Assembly (NCBI RefSeq): GCF_014842975.1
Contig: NZ_JACYXK010000027.1
Span: forward strand, 310,001-374,000
Reading direction: 5' to 3'
Source of the DNA: Rhodanobacter sp. DHB23
GTDB lineage: Bacteria > Pseudomonadota > Gammaproteobacteria > Xanthomonadales > Rhodanobacteraceae
Length of the DNA stretch: 64,000 nucleotides
In this document: positions 18,826 to 29,368 of the stretch, piece after piece
Layout of the letters: every line of letters starts with the position of its first letter
Position numbering within the stretch: the first letter of the stretch is position 1
Made by a program: the position numbers and the translations under genes
The notes under the pieces: generated by a model
Told to the model about the DNA's origin: nothing
The model's database searches: none
What the model saw: the letters and a program-made list of their open reading frames with translations, nothing else

Positions 18826-19740
18826 TCAGATCGCCTGCGCAGGATGCGCGTAGGAGATCGGCGAAGTGGCTGGGTCGTCCTGGTAGCTGGCCTCTTCCCA
18901 GGCCGTGGCATCGGCCATCAGGGTGCGCAGCAGCTTGTTGTTGAGTTCGTGGCCGGACTTGTGGGCGCTGTAGGCGCCGATCAGGCTGTGGCCGAGCAGG
19001 TAGAGATCGCCGATGGCATCGAGGATCTTGTGCTTGACGAACTCGTCCTCGTAACGGAGGCCGTCCTCGTTGAGCACGCGGTAGTCGTCCAGCACCACGG
19101 CGTTGTCCATCGAGCCGCCCAGCGCGAGGTTGTGTTCGCGCAGCATCTCGATGTCGCGCATGAAGCCGAAGGTGCGCGCGCGGCTCACTTCTTTCACGAA
19201 CGAGGTGGTGGAGAAATCGATCTCGGCGCGCGAGGTGCGCTTGCTGATGATCGGGTGGTTGAACTCGATCGAGAAGCCGACCTTGAAGCCGTCGAACGGC
19301 TCGAAGCTGGCCCACTTGTCGCCTTCCTGCACCTTCACCGGCTTCTTGATGCGGATGAAGCGCTTGGCGACGTTCTGCTCCTCGATGCCCGCGGACTGCA
19401 GCAGGAACACAAAGGGACCCGCGCTGCCGTCCATGATCGGCACTTCGGGAGCCGACAGGTCCACGTAGGCATTGTCGATGCCGAGGCCGGCCATCGCGGA
19501 GAGCAGATGCTCGACCGTGGCCACGCGCGCATCGCCGTTGACCAGCGTGGTGGAGAGCCGGGTGTCGCCCACGTTGTCGTGGCGGGCGCGGATGTCCACC
19601 GGCGGATTGAGGTCCGTGCGACGGAACACGATGCCGGTGTTGGGCGCGGCGGGACGCAAGGTCATGTACACCTTGTCGCCGGTGTGCAGGCCCACGCCGG
19701 TGGCGCGGATGATGTTCTTGAGCGTGCGCTGCTTGATCAT
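18826..19740 (-). CDS. lpxC: UDP-3-O-acyl-N-acetylglucosamine deacetylase
   Basis: This 304-residue zinc enzyme performs the first committed step of lipid A synthesis. Zinc ligands are visible in V-E-H-L-L-S-A-M, and in H-K-I-L-D-A-I-G-D with the late [10 protein letters not shown]. The length and the ATG at 19740 match the family, with a GGCAGG ribosome site. It follows ftsZ but is separated by 440 nt with its own candidate promoter, so its expression can be uncoupled from the division genes. Confidence 0.96.
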   Translation of the reverse strand: MIKQRTLKNIIRATGVGLHTGDKVYMTLRPAAPNTGIVFRRTDLNPPVDIRARHDNVGDTRLSTTLVNGDARVATVEHLLSAMAGLGIDNAYVDLSAPEVPIMDGSAGPFVFLLQSAGIEEQNVAKRFIRIKKPVKVQEGDKWASFEPFDGFKVGFSIEFNHPIISKRTSRAEIDFSTTSFVKEVSRARTFGFMRDIEMLREHNLALGGSMDNAVVLDDYRVLNEDGLRYEDEFVKHKILDAIGDLYLLGHSLIGAYSAHKSGHELNNKLLRTLMADATAWEEASYQDDPATSPISYAHPAQAI

Positions 19741-20180
19741 TGTCGTTGGTACCTGCCAAAGAGCAGCCAATTCGGTGCCGGATGCTAACACAGTTTTAAC
19801 CAGCTGCAATAGCAAACCGTACCGTACAGTCTGGTCGCCCCCCCCACGCGCCCGTGATCCCGGGATGCGTGTCACGAAACATGTCCAGCCGTGCCATGGC
19901 ACGGCGCCACACGCCCCCCGGGCCGGGACGGGAATTCCGGCACCGGGGCAGCGGACCAGCCAACCCGGGCCGGGCCCGGGACGACGGATCATGCGCCTCC
20001 CTGTCGCATTGTGTCTGGCAAATCCCGACCTTGAACGCACCAATCGGCCGTTCGATTACAGCCATGGCGACATGCCAGGCCCGGATCCACCCTTCATGTT
20101 TCAGCTCTGACCAATTCGGCATGCGTTCGTTCAACTCCTTTTAACAAGCACGTGGTGCCCGGTTCAGGGCGCCAACCGCC
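19741..20180. other. ftsZ-lpxC intergenic region
   Basis: This 440-nt gap has no convincing gene. A weak hairpin (GGTGCCC/GGGCGCC, 20152-20173) lies just after ftsZ but lacks a good T-run. A candidate lpxC promoter lies at 19782-19809. Between them is a very GC-rich stretch (19836-19990) with C and G runs and no pattern I can name. Confidence 0.5.
19782..19809 (-). promoter_or_regulatory. Candidate sigma-70 promoter of lpxC
   Basis: On the reverse strand the -35-like TTGCAG (19804-19809) is separated by 16 nt from the -10-like TAGCAT (19782-19787). Each matches four of six consensus bases. The expected start is about 35 nt before the lpxC ATG. The surrounding sequence is AT-richer than the rest of the gap. 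Confidence 0.35.
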
Positions 20181-21362
20181 TCAGTCGGCCTGGCGGCGCA
20201 GGAAAGCCGGGATGTCCAGGTAGTCCAGGCCATTCTCCTGGCTCTTGGCCGGCGCCTCGCTGCGCGGATTGGCGCTGAACACCGCTTCCGGCTGGGCGTA
20301 ATCCACCACTTCGTTGCCGGTGCCGGTACGCAGCACCACCGGACGCGGACGCTGGCGCATCTCGACCTGCCTGGCTTCCACCGCGCGCACGCTCTGGCGT
20401 GCCGGGGCGCGGTTGAGGCCGGTGGCGACCACGGTGACGCGCACTTCGTCCTTCAGCTCCGGATCGAGCGACGTGCCGATCACCACGGTGGCGTCCTCGC
20501 TGGCGAAGTCGTTGATGACGCGGCCGATCTCGTCGAATTCGCGCATGGTGAGGTTGGGGCCGGCGGTGACGTTGACCAGGATGCCGCAGGCGCCATTGAG
20601 GTTGACGTCTTCCAGCAGCGGGTTCTTGATCGCCTGCTCGGCCGCGGCCTGCGCGCGGTCGTCGCCGCTGGCGACGCCGGTGCCCATCATGGCGAGGCCC
20701 ATCTCGCTCATCACGGTGCGCACATCGGCGAAGTCCACGTTGATCAGGCCCGGCGCCGTGATCAGGTCGGCGATGCCCTGCACCGCGCCCTGCAGCACGT
20801 TGTTGGCGGCCTTGAACGCGTTGACCAGGGTCACTTCGCGGCCCAGCACGCTGATCAGCTTCTCGTTCGGCACTGTGATCAGCGAATCGACGTGCTGCGA
20901 CAGGTCCTCGATGCCCTTCTGCGCCACCTGCATGCGGCGACGGCCTTCGAACGGGAACGGCTTGGTGACCACGGCCACCGTGAGGATGCCCTTCTCCTTG
21001 GCCAGCTGCGCCACCACCGGCGCGGCGCCGGTGCCGGTGCCGCCGCCCATGCCGGCGGTGATGAACACCATGTCGGCGCCTTCCAGCATCGCCTCGATGC
21101 GCTCGCGATCCTCCAGCGCGGCCTGGCGGCCGACTTCGGGATTGGCGCCCGCGCCCAGGCCCTTGGTGACGTTGGCGCCCAGTTGCAGGTGGGTGCGCGA
21201 ATTGCAGCTGCTCATCGCCTGCGCGTCGGTGTTGGCGACGATGAACTCCACGCCCTCGATGTTGGCGTTGATCATGTGCGCCACGGCATTGCCGCCGCCG
21301 CCGCCCACGCCGATGACCTTGATGACTGCGTTCGGTGCCAGCTTTTCGATCAGTTCAAACAT
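20181..21362 (-). CDS. ftsZ: Cell division protein FtsZ
   Basis: This 393-residue tubulin-like GTPase forms the Z ring. The tubulin signature G-G-G-T-G-T-G-A-A-P lies at about residues 104-113, and the N-terminal V-I-G-V-G-G-G-G-G-N-A-V precedes it. The conserved C-terminal peptide D-Y-L-D-I-P-A-F-L-R-R-Q-A-D, which binds FtsA and ZipA, is intact after a short variable linker. A GGAGG site lies 8 nt before the ATG. A short upstream reading frame overlaps the start. It is 146 nt from ftsA, so it may have its own promoter as well. Confidence 0.97.
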   Translation of the reverse strand: MFELIEKLAPNAVIKVIGVGGGGGNAVAHMINANIEGVEFIVANTDAQAMSSCNSRTHLQLGANVTKGLGAGANPEVGRQAALEDRERIEAMLEGADMVFITAGMGGGTGTGAAPVVAQLAKEKGILTVAVVTKPFPFEGRRRMQVAQKGIEDLSQHVDSLITVPNEKLISVLGREVTLVNAFKAANNVLQGAVQGIADLITAPGLINVDFADVRTVMSEMGLAMMGTGVASGDDRAQAAAEQAIKNPLLEDVNLNGACGILVNVTAGPNLTMREFDEIGRVINDFASEDATVVIGTSLDPELKDEVRVTVVATGLNRAPARQSVRAVEARQVEMRQRPRPVVLRTGTGNEVVDYAQPEAVFSANPRSEAPAKSQENGLDYLDIPAFLRRQAD

Positions 21363-21397
21363 TTCCCGTCCTCCAGAGTTGTTGTCGTTGTAACCAT
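21350..21397 (-). CDS. Possible 15-residue upstream reading frame overlapping the ftsZ start
   Basis: An ATG at 21397 has an AGGAG site 8 nt before it. It opens a 15-codon frame containing five threonine codons in a row and stops 12 nt inside ftsZ in the +1 frame. If translated, ribosomes would terminate at the ftsZ start and could couple or regulate its initiation. It is short and may be chance. Confidence 0.2.
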   Translation of the reverse strand: MVTTTTTLEDGKCLN

Positions 21398-21508
21398 GGA
21401 TGCAACTCCTGTTGCTCCGTGGTGGTGGGCGGCTGACCTGCCACCCGTGGCCCTGCTTCCTGCGTGGCCAAAACCCAGCCCATCCGCCGGTCGCCTTCCG
21501 GCGCCGCG

Positions 21509-22750
21509 TCAGAAGTTCTTCTTGAACCAGTTGCTCACCTTGCCGAGCACGCCGCCGACCTGGCCGAGCGAACCGCCGCCGCCGCGCACCGGCGCGTTGT
21601 GGCGCGAGGCGTGCAGCAGCAGGCCCGCGCCGGTGGAGTACAGCGGGCTGCTGATGACTTCTCCGAGGCCGCTGATTTCCTGCGGCACGCCGAGGCGCAC
21701 CATCTTGTGGAAGATCTCCTCGGCCAGCTCCAGCGCGCCTTCCATCTGCGCCGCGCCGCCGGTGAGCACCACGCCGGCCGCCACCAGGCTGTCGTAGCCG
21801 GAGCTGCGCAGCTTGTCCTGCACCATCTCGAAGATTTCCTCGTAGCGTGCCTGCACGCTCTGCGCCAACGCCTGCCGCGCCAGCCGGCGCGGCGGGCGGT
21901 CGCCCACGCTGGGCACCTGGATGGTTTCGTCGGCATGCGCCAGCCCGGTCAACGCGCAGGCGTACTTGATCTTGATTTCCTCGGCGTGCGCGGTCGGCGT
22001 CTGCACGGCGTAGGTGATGTCGCCGGTGATCTGGTCGCCGCCGATCGGCAGCGAGGCGGTGTAGCGGATCGAGCCCTGCGTGTAGATCGCGATGTCGGTG
22101 GTGCCGGCGCCGATGTCGACCAGGCACACGCCCAGCTCGCGCTCGTCGGGCGTGAGCACCGCCCGCGCGCTGGCCAGCGCCGACGGCACCAGCTCGTCCA
22201 CCGACAGGCCGCAGCGCTGGATGGACTTGGTGATGTTCTGCACCGCCGCCGCCGCGCCGGTGACCAGGTGCACGTTCGCCTCCAGCCGCACGCCGCTCAT
22301 GCCGACCGGCGAACGGATGCCGTCCTGGCCGTCGATGCGGTATTCCTGCGACTCCTTGTAGAGCACCTTGCGGTCGGCCGGGATCGCCACCGCGCTGGCG
22401 GCCTCCAGCACCTGGTCCAGGTCGTCCGCGGTCACCTCGCGCTCGCGGATCGCCGCGTTGCCGTGCGAATTGCGGGTTTCCAGGTGGCTGCCGGAGATCG
22501 AGGCGGTGACCGCGCGGATGTCGCAGCCGGCCATCAGCTCGGCCTGCTGCACGGCCTGCTGGATCGAGTGCACGGTGGATTCGATGTCCACCACCATGCC
22601 CTTGCGCAGGCCGCGCGAGACATGGGTGCCCATGCCGATCACGGTGATTTCCTCGCCCGGCTCGTATTCGCCCACGATGGCGGTCACCTTCGAGGTGCCG
22701 ATATCGAGGCCCACCACCAGTTGCTTGTCGTTGCGCGTCTTCATGGCCAT
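21509..22750 (-). CDS. ftsA: Cell division protein FtsA
   Basis: This 413-residue actin-like ATPase tethers FtsZ to the membrane. L-D-I-G-T-S-K-V-T-A-I-V at the N-terminus is phosphate loop 1, and V-D-I-G-A-G-T-T-D in the middle is phosphate loop 2. The amphipathic C-terminal helix, V-S-N-W-F-K-K-N-F, which inserts in the membrane, is present. The start may be ATG 22750 or the ATG two codons later. It is 7 nt from ftsQ. Confidence 0.96.
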   Translation of the reverse strand: MAMKTRNDKQLVVGLDIGTSKVTAIVGEYEPGEEITVIGMGTHVSRGLRKGMVVDIESTVHSIQQAVQQAELMAGCDIRAVTASISGSHLETRNSHGNAAIREREVTADDLDQVLEAASAVAIPADRKVLYKESQEYRIDGQDGIRSPVGMSGVRLEANVHLVTGAAAAVQNITKSIQRCGLSVDELVPSALASARAVLTPDERELGVCLVDIGAGTTDIAIYTQGSIRYTASLPIGGDQITGDITYAVQTPTAHAEEIKIKYACALTGLAHADETIQVPSVGDRPPRRLARQALAQSVQARYEEIFEMVQDKLRSSGYDSLVAAGVVLTGGAAQMEGALELAEEIFHKMVRLGVPQEISGLGEVISSPLYSTGAGLLLHASRHNAPVRGGGGSLGQVGGVLGKVSNWFKKNF

Positions 22751-22757
22751 GGCGTTC

Positions 22758-23504
22758 TCAGGAGCGTCGCGTGGTGGCGGCGGGCTTGGCGGCGGCGGGT
22801 GCCTGCTCCGGCCAGCGCACGGCGAAACCGTTGGTGTAGCGAAGGTCGGCGTAGACGAAACCGTCGGCGTGGCCGGCCATCATCTGCGGATAGACATCGA
22901 GGAAGCGGCGCAGGCGGTCACCGGCCAGGTCGCGGTCGCCGATCACGATGCGCGCGCCGCTGGTCGTGGTGACGCTCCAGCTGCCGCGCGCGGTCAGCGC
23001 CACGCCATTGATCGAGAGATGCGTGCCGGCGAAGGCCTTGCCCACGTCGGCGTAGAAACTCACCACCTCGGCGAGCCGGTCGTCCGGCCCCTGCAGGCCG
23101 GGTAGCGTGGCGGCGTCGGCGGCGCCGATCGGCGCGTCGAACACCTTGCCCTGCCGGCTGATCAGCTGCTTGTCGTTCCAGCGCGCGAACGGCTGGCGCT
23201 CGATCACGCGCAGTTGCAGGGTGTCCGGCCAGCGCTTGCGCGCCTCCACCGACTCCACCCACGGCAGCGCGGCCACGGCCTGCTGCACGCCGTCCAGGTT
23301 CAGCGCGAAGAAGCCCTTGCCGAGGCGCGGCAACACCGCGGCGCGGATCTGCTCCATGCCCACGTGCCTGAACTCGCCCTGCACGGTGAGCTGGGTCACC
23401 GGCCAGCGGTTGGCCGCGAACCAGCCGTTCAGCACGCCCACGACGGGCAGCGCCAGCAGGGCGGCGACCAGGCACCAGACGACGGGGCGCAGGCCTCCCC
23501 TCAT
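22758..23504 (-). CDS. ftsQ: Cell division protein FtsQ
   Basis: This 248-residue bitopic division protein links cytoplasmic and periplasmic divisome parts through FtsB and FtsL. One membrane helix ([15 protein letters not shown]) is near the N-terminus. A POTRA domain starts at [10 protein letters not shown], followed by the beta-rich FtsQ domain. An AGGAGG site precedes the ATG. The start overlaps the ddl stop by 4 nt. Confidence 0.93.
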   Translation of the reverse strand: MRGGLRPVVWCLVAALLALPVVGVLNGWFAANRWPVTQLTVQGEFRHVGMEQIRAAVLPRLGKGFFALNLDGVQQAVAALPWVESVEARKRWPDTLQLRVIERQPFARWNDKQLISRQGKVFDAPIGAADAATLPGLQGPDDRLAEVVSFYADVGKAFAGTHLSINGVALTARGSWSVTTTSGARIVIGDRDLAGDRLRRFLDVYPQMMAGHADGFVYADLRYTNGFAVRWPEQAPAAAKPAATTRRS

Positions 23505-24514
23505 GCAGCGCCTCCTGCGGAGTCGCGCGATTCGGGATACGGGATTCGGGATTCGTTCGCACCATTGTGCGCAAAACTGGTTTCGAGCACGCGCCAGCAC
23601 AGCGCTTCGTAGTCGATGCCCGCGGTGCGCGCGGCCTTGGGCACCAGCGAGTGCGAGGTCATGCCCGGCGCGGTGTTCACTTCCAGCAGCCAGTTGCGGC
23701 CCTGGCGGTCGCGCATCACGTCGACGCGGCCCCAGCCGGCGCAGCCCAGCGCGTCGAACGCGGCCAGCGCCAGCGCGCGCAGTTCGTTCTCGGCATCGCC
23801 CTGCAGGCCGGGGCACAGGTACTGCGTGTCCTCGGCGACGTACTTCGCGTTGTAGTCGTAGAACGCGCCCTTCGGCACGATGTGGATCGAGGGCAGCACT
23901 TCGCGGCCGAGGATGCCGACGGTGAGTTCGTCACCCTCGATCAGGGTTTCCATCAGCAGGTCGCCGGGATACTTCGCCGCCAGCTCGACGGCGTTGTCCA
24001 GCTGCGCCTCCTCGAACACGCGGGTGACGCCCACGCTGGAACCTTCGCAGGCCGGCTTCACGATCAACGGGAAGCCGATCTGCTTCGCCGCCGCATGCAC
24101 GTCCGAGCCACGCGGCAAGGCCGCGAACTTCGGCGTGGGCAAGCCCAGCGACTGCCACACGCGCTTGGAGCGCGTCTTGTCCATCGACAGCGCCGAGCCG
24201 AGCACGCCCGAGCCGGTGTACGGCACCTTGAGCGATTCCAGCGCGCCCTGCAGCACGCCGTCCTCGCCACCGCCGTGCTGGCCGTGCAGGATGTTGAACA
24301 CGCGGGCGAAATGGCCGGCGCGCAGGGCGTCGAGCAGCGCCGGGATGCCGTCAATGGCATGCGCGTCCACGCCGCGCGCCTTCAGCGCCGCCAGCACGTT
24401 GCGGCCGGAGTCCAGCGACACCTCGCGCTCGGCCGAGCTGCCGCCCATCACCACGGCGACGCGGCCGAATTGATCGGGATTCGAGATTCGGGATTGGGGA
24501 TTCGTCGCGCCCAT
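23501..24514 (-). CDS. ddl: D-alanine--D-alanine ligase
   Basis: This 337-residue ATP-grasp enzyme makes the D-Ala-D-Ala used by Mur[18 protein letters not shown] starts the substrate domain, [11 protein letters not shown] is the ATP-binding loop, and E-V-N-T-A-P-G-M-T completes the active site. The first 15 residues or so (N-P-Q-S-R-I-S-N-P) and the last 15 ([11 protein letters not shown]) are not typical and are encoded by GATTCGGGATT-like repeats at each gene end. Its ATG overlaps the murC stop by one base. Confidence 0.95.
   Translation of the reverse strand: MGATNPQSRISNPDQFGRVAVVMGGSSAEREVSLDSGRNVLAALKARGVDAHAIDGIPALLDALRAGHFARVFNILHGQHGGGEDGVLQGALESLKVPYTGSGVLGSALSMDKTRSKRVWQSLGLPTPKFAALPRGSDVHAAAKQIGFPLIVKPACEGSSVGVTRVFEEAQLDNAVELAAKYPGDLLMETLIEGDELTVGILGREVLPSIHIVPKGAFYDYNAKYVAEDTQYLCPGLQGDAENELRALALAAFDALGCAGWGRVDVMRDRQGRNWLLEVNTAPGMTSHSLVPKAARTAGIDYEALCWRVLETSFAHNGANESRIPYPESRDSAGGAA
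23531..23555. repeat. GGGATTC-type short repeats inside the ddl 3' end
   Basis: Three units of the form TTCGGGAT(A/T)C stand in tandem with slight changes. They are read in reverse as the C-terminal residues of Ddl. The same repeat type occurs at the other end of the gene. Confidence 0.6.
24475..24504. repeat. GGGATTC-type short repeats inside the ddl 5' end
   Basis: Four degenerate tandem units (GGGATTC, GAGATTC, GGGATTG, GGGATTC) cover the start of ddl. They encode S-R-I-S-N-P-type residues that other Ddl proteins lack at this position. Confidence 0.6.
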
Positions 24515-25959
24515 CACACGGCACCTTTCGTCTTGAGTTGTCCCAGCCCGGCGATCTCCACCGCCGCCGCGCCGATGTCGCCGGCGCCGAGCAACAGCAG
24601 CAGGTCGCCGTCGCGCAGCAGCGCCGGCAAGGTTTCCTTCAGTTCGCGCGGGTGCTCCACCAGCACCGGATCGACCTTGCCGCGCGCGCGCACCGCGCGC
24701 GCCAGCGCGCGGCCGTCGGCGCCGGCGATCGGCGCCTCGCCGGCCGGGTAGACGTCGGTCAGCACCAGCACGTCGACCTCGGCCAGCACGTTGGCGAAGT
24801 CGTCCAGCAGGTCGCGCGTGCGGCTGTAGCGGTGCGGCTGGAAGCCGACCACGAGGCGGCGCTCCGGCCAGCCGCCGCGCGCCGCGGCGAACACCGCGGC
24901 CAGTTCGCGCGGATGGTGGCCGTAGTCGTCCACCAGCAGCACCGAGCCCTTGTCCAGCGCCAGCTCGCCGCGGCGATGGAAGCGCCGGCCCACGCCCTGG
25001 AAGTTCGCCAGCGCGTGGGCGATCGCCTCGGCGCCCACGCCCAGCTGCCAGCCGATGCTGGCGGCGGCCAGCGCGTTGAGCACGTTGTGCCGGCCCGGCA
25101 GGTTCAGCGTCACCGGCAGCGGTCCGGCGCGGCCGGGCAGGTGCAGGTCGAAGTGCATCTCGAAACCGCGTTGCGTCACGTTGGATGCGCGCACGTCGGC
25201 GTCCGCCGTGGCGATGCCGTAGGTCATCACGCGGCGCGTGGTGGTCTTCGCCAGTTCGGCCACCTCGGCGTCGTCCACGCACAACACGGCCAGGCCGTAG
25301 AACGGCAGGCGATGCAGGAAATCGGCGAAGGCCTTCTTCACCTCGGCGAAATCGCCGTGGTAGTTCTCGAGGTGGTCGGCGTCGATGTTGGTGACCGCGG
25401 CGATCACCGGCGACAGCAGCAGGAACGAGCCGTCCGATTCGTCGGCTTCCGCCACCAGGTACTGGCCGGTGCCCAGGCGCGCGTTGGCGCCCGCGGCATT
25501 GAGCTGGCCGCCGATCACGAAGGTCGGGTCGTAGTTGGCCTCGGCCAGCACGCTGGCGACCAGGCTGGTGGTGGTCGTCTTGCCGTGCGTGCCGGCGATG
25601 GCGATGCCGCGGCGGAAGCGCATCAGCTCGCCCAGCATCTCCGCGCGCGGGATCACCGGGATGCGCGCGGCACGCGCGGCGAGCAGCTCCGGGTTGTCCT
25701 CGTGGATCGCGCTGGAGGTCACCACCACGTCGGCATCGCCCACGTTGGCGGCGTCGTGCCCCACCTGCACCACCAGGCCCAGTTGCGCGAGGCGCTGCGC
25801 GGTGGGCGAGTTCGACTTGTCCGAACCCGACACCGCATAGCCGAGGTTGTGCAGCACCTCGGCGATGCCGCTCATGCCCACGCCGCCGATGCCGATGAAG
25901 TGCACGCGGCGGAACGTGGTCATCAGGTCCTCGTGCGCGAGCAAGCGACGCGGCGTCAT
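24514..25959 (-). CDS. murC: UDP-N-acetylmuramate--L-alanine ligase
   Basis: This 481-residue Mur ligase adds the first amino acid of the peptidoglycan stem peptide. The N-terminal Rossmann motif [11 protein letters not shown] and the ATP-binding G-T-H-G-K-T-T-T-T are clear. [10 protein letters not shown] supports the central domain. The ATG at 25959 overlaps the murG stop by 4 nt, so I keep the full N-terminus. Confidence 0.96.
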   Translation of the reverse strand: MTPRRLLAHEDLMTTFRRVHFIGIGGVGMSGIAEVLHNLGYAVSGSDKSNSPTAQRLAQLGLVVQVGHDAANVGDADVVVTSSAIHEDNPELLAARAARIPVIPRAEMLGELMRFRRGIAIAGTHGKTTTTSLVASVLAEANYDPTFVIGGQLNAAGANARLGTGQYLVAEADESDGSFLLLSPVIAAVTNIDADHLENYHGDFAEVKKAFADFLHRLPFYGLAVLCVDDAEVAELAKTTTRRVMTYGIATADADVRASNVTQRGFEMHFDLHLPGRAGPLPVTLNLPGRHNVLNALAAASIGWQLGVGAEAIAHALANFQGVGRRFHRRGELALDKGSVLLVDDYGHHPRELAAVFAAARGGWPERRLVVGFQPHRYSRTRDLLDDFANVLAEVDVLVLTDVYPAGEAPIAGADGRALARAVRARGKVDPVLVEHPRELKETLPALLRDGDLLLLLGAGDIGAAAVEIAGLGQLKTKGAV

Positions 25960-27032
25960 GCAGCCACCTCCGTGCAGGCGCGGGCAATGGCGGCCGCCGC
26001 GTCGGGCTTGGCGAGCGCGCGCGCGGCCTCGGCCATGGCCAGCAGCTGCGCGCGGTCGGCGAGCAGCGTGTCGAGACGCTGCGCAAGTTGTTCCACGTTC
26101 AAATCACGTTCCTGGATCAGTTCGGCGGCGCCGGCGGCGAGCAGCGCCTCGGCGTTGCGGGTCTGGTGGTCGTCCACGGCATGCGGGAACGGCACCAGCA
26201 CCGCCCCCAGGCCGGTCGCCGTGAGCTCGGCCAGGGTGAGCGCGCCGGCACGGCAAACCGCGAGGTCGGCCCAGGCATAGGTGCCCGCCATGTCTTCGAT
26301 GAAGGGCAGCACCTGCGCCTCGACGCCGGCCTTCGCATAAGCCTCGCGGGCCTCGTCGATGCCGCGGTTGCCGCACTGGTGCAGCACCTCGGGACGACGC
26401 TCCGGCGGCAGCAGCGCCAGCGCCTGCGGCAACGCATGGTTCAAGGCGCGCGCGCCGAGGCTGCCGCCGAGCACCAGCAGGCGCGCACGGCCCGTGCGGC
26501 CCGCGAAGCGCTGCGCCGGCGGCGCCAGCGTGGCGATGGCGGCGCGCACCGGGTTGCCCACCCATTCCGCGCCCGGCAACGCGTCGGCGAAGCCGGCCAG
26601 CACGCGCTGCGCATGCGCGGCGAGCTTGCGGTTGGTGAAGCCGGCCACGCGGTTCTGTTCGTGCACCAGCAGCGGCCGATGCAGCAGATGCGCCGCCAGG
26701 CCGCCGGGTCCGGCCACGTAGCCGCCCATCGACAGCACGCTGCGCGGTTTCAGCCTGCGCAGCACGGCAAGCGCGGACAACAACGCCCGCGCCAGCATCA
26801 GCGGCGCCGCCAGGCGCGTCTTCCAGCCCTTGCCGCGCAGGCCGCCCACGCGGATCTGGTGCAGCTCGATGCCATGCGCCGGCACCACCTTCGTCTCCAT
26901 GCCGTCGGCCGCGCCCAGCCACGCCACCGGCACGCCTTGCGCACGCAGCTTCTCGGCCACGGCGAGGCCGGGGAAGATGTGGCCGCCGGTGCCGCCGGCC
27001 ATGATCAGCACGGGGCGCGCGTCGGGGCTCAT
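25956..27032 (-). CDS. murG: UDP-GlcNAc:lipid I N-acetylglucosaminyltransferase
   Basis: This 358-residue GT-B glycosyltransferase makes lipid II on the inner face of the cytoplasmic membrane. The N-terminal glycine loop [12 protein letters not shown] is diagnostic. [13 protein letters not shown] is the second glycine-rich loop, and the C-terminal [14 protein letters not shown] is the donor-binding segment. Start and stop overlap ftsW and murC by 4 nt each. Confidence 0.96.
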   Translation of the reverse strand: MSPDARPVLIMAGGTGGHIFPGLAVAEKLRAQGVPVAWLGAADGMETKVVPAHGIELHQIRVGGLRGKGWKTRLAAPLMLARALLSALAVLRRLKPRSVLSMGGYVAGPGGLAAHLLHRPLLVHEQNRVAGFTNRKLAAHAQRVLAGFADALPGAEWVGNPVRAAIATLAPPAQRFAGRTGRARLLVLGGSLGARALNHALPQALALLPPERRPEVLHQCGNRGIDEAREAYAKAGVEAQVLPFIEDMAGTYAWADLAVCRAGALTLAELTATGLGAVLVPFPHAVDDHQTRNAEALLAAGAAELIQERDLNVEQLAQRLDTLLADRAQLLAMAEAARALAKPDAAAAIARACTEVAA

Positions 27033-28267
27033 GCCGCCACCGCCTCGCGCGGACGCGCCGTGTCGTTCGCATCCACGGCCGCCACCGCTTCCGGCATGCG
27101 TTTGGCCATCTGCCGCGCATCGAGCGCGCGATTGATTTCCCAGGTCGCGCGCAGCAGCACGCCGGCCATCGCGCAGGTCAGCGCCATCGACGAACCGCCG
27201 TAGCTGATCAGCGGCAGGGTGAGGCCCTTGGTCGGCAGCGCGCCGAGGTTCACGCCCACCGAGACGATGGCCTGCATCGCCAGCATCAGCGAGATGCCGA
27301 AGGCCACGTAGCCGGCGAAGCGCTGGCCCACCTCGACGCCCTTCAGGCCCATCGCCAGGCCGCGACCCACCGCCAGCGCGAACAGGCCCATCACCAGCAC
27401 GATGCCGACCAGGCCAAGCTCCTCGCCGATCACCGCGAAGATGAAGTCGGTATGCGCCTCGGGCAGGTAGGACAGCTTGAGCACGCTGGAGCCCAGCCCC
27501 ACGCCCGTCCACTCGCCACGACCGATCGCCATCAGCGACTGGGTGAGCTGGAAGCCGTCGGTGAACGGGTGCTCCCACGGGTTCATGAAGGAGGTGAGCC
27601 GCTTCATGCGGTAGCTCTCGCCGGTGGCCGCCATGTACAGCAACGGCATCAACGGCAGCCCCATGCCGCACAGGTAGACCGGTCGCGCGCCACCCAGCCA
27701 CACCATCCCGATGGTGACCGTGATCACCAGCATGGCCGAACCGAAATCGGGCTGCAGCAGCAGCAGCACCACGAGGATGCCGGCCACCATGAGCGGCTTG
27801 ATCAGGCCGAGGAACTCCGTCTCGATGCTGTCGCGCCGGCGCACCAGGTAGCTGGCCATGTACACCACCAGGATCAGCTTCACCGCCTCCACCGGCTGGA
27901 AGCTGGTCACGCCCAGATTCAACCAGCGCCGCGCGCCGTTGAGGCGCATGCCGAAGTGCGGCACGAACACCGCCAGCAGCAGCGCGAACGCCAGCGCCAG
28001 CAGCGGGAAGGCATTCTTCTCCAGCAGCTTGAGTTCGGTACGCATCGCCACGCCGGCCGCCAGCGCGCCCAGCGAGAGGAACAGCAGGTCCTTCTTCAGG
28101 TAGTAGAAGGCGCCCATGTTGCCGCTGTCGGCCACCGCGATGGAGCTGGAGGTCACCATCACCAGGCCGACGCTGGCCAGCCCGACCAGCGCGACCAGCA
28201 GCCACGGGTCGAAGCTGCCGCGCGGCCCCTGCCGCTTGACCGCCTGCGATGCGCCGAGGCCGAACAC
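27029..28267 (-). CDS. ftsW: Septal peptidoglycan polymerase FtsW
   Basis: This 412-residue SEDS-family glycosyltransferase polymerises lipid II at the division site with FtsI. About ten membrane helices are apparent. The R-R-W-L-N-L-G segment and the central P-D-F-G-S-A-M belong to the conserved SEDS core. The late P-T-K-G-L-T-L-P-L-I-S-Y-G-G-S-S motif is characteristic. It starts immediately after the mraY stop with no gap. Confidence 0.96.
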   Translation of the reverse strand: MFGLGASQAVKRQGPRGSFDPWLLVALVGLASVGLVMVTSSSIAVADSGNMGAFYYLKKDLLFLSLGALAAGVAMRTELKLLEKNAFPLLALAFALLLAVFVPHFGMRLNGARRWLNLGVTSFQPVEAVKLILVVYMASYLVRRRDSIETEFLGLIKPLMVAGILVVLLLLQPDFGSAMLVITVTIGMVWLGGARPVYLCGMGLPLMPLLYMAATGESYRMKRLTSFMNPWEHPFTDGFQLTQSLMAIGRGEWTGVGLGSSVLKLSYLPEAHTDFIFAVIGEELGLVGIVLVMGLFALAVGRGLAMGLKGVEVGQRFAGYVAFGISLMLAMQAIVSVGVNLGALPTKGLTLPLISYGGSSMALTCAMAGVLLRATWEINRALDARQMAKRMPEAVAAVDANDTARPREAVAA

Positions 28268-29368
28268 TCAGCGCACCTTCAACGTGGCGAGGCCGATCAG
28301 CACCAGCACGACGCTGATGATCCAGAAGCGCACGATCACCCGCGGCTCGGGCCAGCCCTTCAATTCGAAGTGGTGGTGGATCGGCGCCATGCGGAACACG
28401 CGCTTGCCGGTGGTCTTGAAGCTGGCCACCTGGATCATCACCGAGGCGGTCTCCAGCACGAACACGCCGCCCATCACCAGCAGCACGATCTCCTGCCGCA
28501 CGATCACCGCGATGCAGCCCAGCGCGGCGCCGATCGCCAGCGCGCCCACGTCGCCCATGAACACCTGCGCGGGATAGGTGTTGAACCACAGGAAGCCCAG
28601 GCCTGCGCCTGCCAGCGCGCCGCAGTAGATCGCCAGCTCGCCCGCGCCGGGGATCGAGGGGATGCCCAGGTATTCGGAGAACAGCTTGTTGCCGGCGAGG
28701 TAGGCGAACACGCCCAGCGCACCGGAGACCAGCACGGTGGGCATGATGGCCAGGCCGTCGAGGCCGTCGGTGAGGTTCACCGCGTTGGAGAAGCCCACCA
28801 CGATGAAGTAGGCCACCACCACGAACAGCACGCCCAGCGGAATCGCCACGTGCTTGAACAGCGGCACATACAGCGCCGTCTCCGCCACCGGCAGGCCGCC
28901 CACCGCCTGCGGCGCGGTGTAATACAGGAACAGCGCCGCGCCAAGGCCGAACACCGACTGCCAGAAATACTTCCAGCGCGAGGCCAACCCGCGGCTGTCC
29001 TTCAGTACCAGCTTGCGGTAGTCGTCGTAGAAGCCGATCACGCCGAAGCTCAGCATCACCGCCAGCACCACCCACACGTAGCGGTTGTGCAGGTCGGCCC
29101 AGAGCAGGGTGGCCACACTGACCGCAAGCAGGATCATCACGCCGCCCATGGTCGGCGTGCCGGCCTTGGACAGGTGCGACTGCGGGCCGTCGCTGCGCAC
29201 CACCTGGCCCGCTTTCAGCGCGGCGAGCTTGCGGATCAGCGCCGGCCCCAGCAGCAGCGACACCGCCAGCGCGGTGAGCGCGGCCATGATGGTGCGGAAG
29301 GTGATGTACTGGAACAGGTGCAGCGTGGTGAAGTGCCGCGCCATCCAGTCCGCGAGTTCAAGCAGCAT
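28268..29368 (-). CDS. mraY: Phospho-N-acetylmuramoyl-pentapeptide transferase
   Basis: This 366-residue polytopic enzyme attaches phospho-MurNAc-pentapeptide to undecaprenyl phosphate to give lipid I. The magnesium-binding motif [13 protein letters not shown] is present. So are G-G-V-M-I near the second helix and the H-H-H-F-E loop near the C-terminus. It overlaps the murF end by 11 nt. Confidence 0.97.
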   Translation of the reverse strand: MLLELADWMARHFTTLHLFQYITFRTIMAALTALAVSLLLGPALIRKLAALKAGQVVRSDGPQSHLSKAGTPTMGGVMILLAVSVATLLWADLHNRYVWVVLAVMLSFGVIGFYDDYRKLVLKDSRGLASRWKYFWQSVFGLGAALFLYYTAPQAVGGLPVAETALYVPLFKHVAIPLGVLFVVVAYFIVVGFSNAVNLTDGLDGLAIMPTVLVSGALGVFAYLAGNKLFSEYLGIPSIPGAGELAIYCGALAGAGLGFLWFNTYPAQVFMGDVGALAIGAALGCIAVIVRQEIVLLVMGGVFVLETASVMIQVASFKTTGKRVFRMAPIHHHFELKGWPEPRVIVRFWIISVVLVLIGLATLKVR

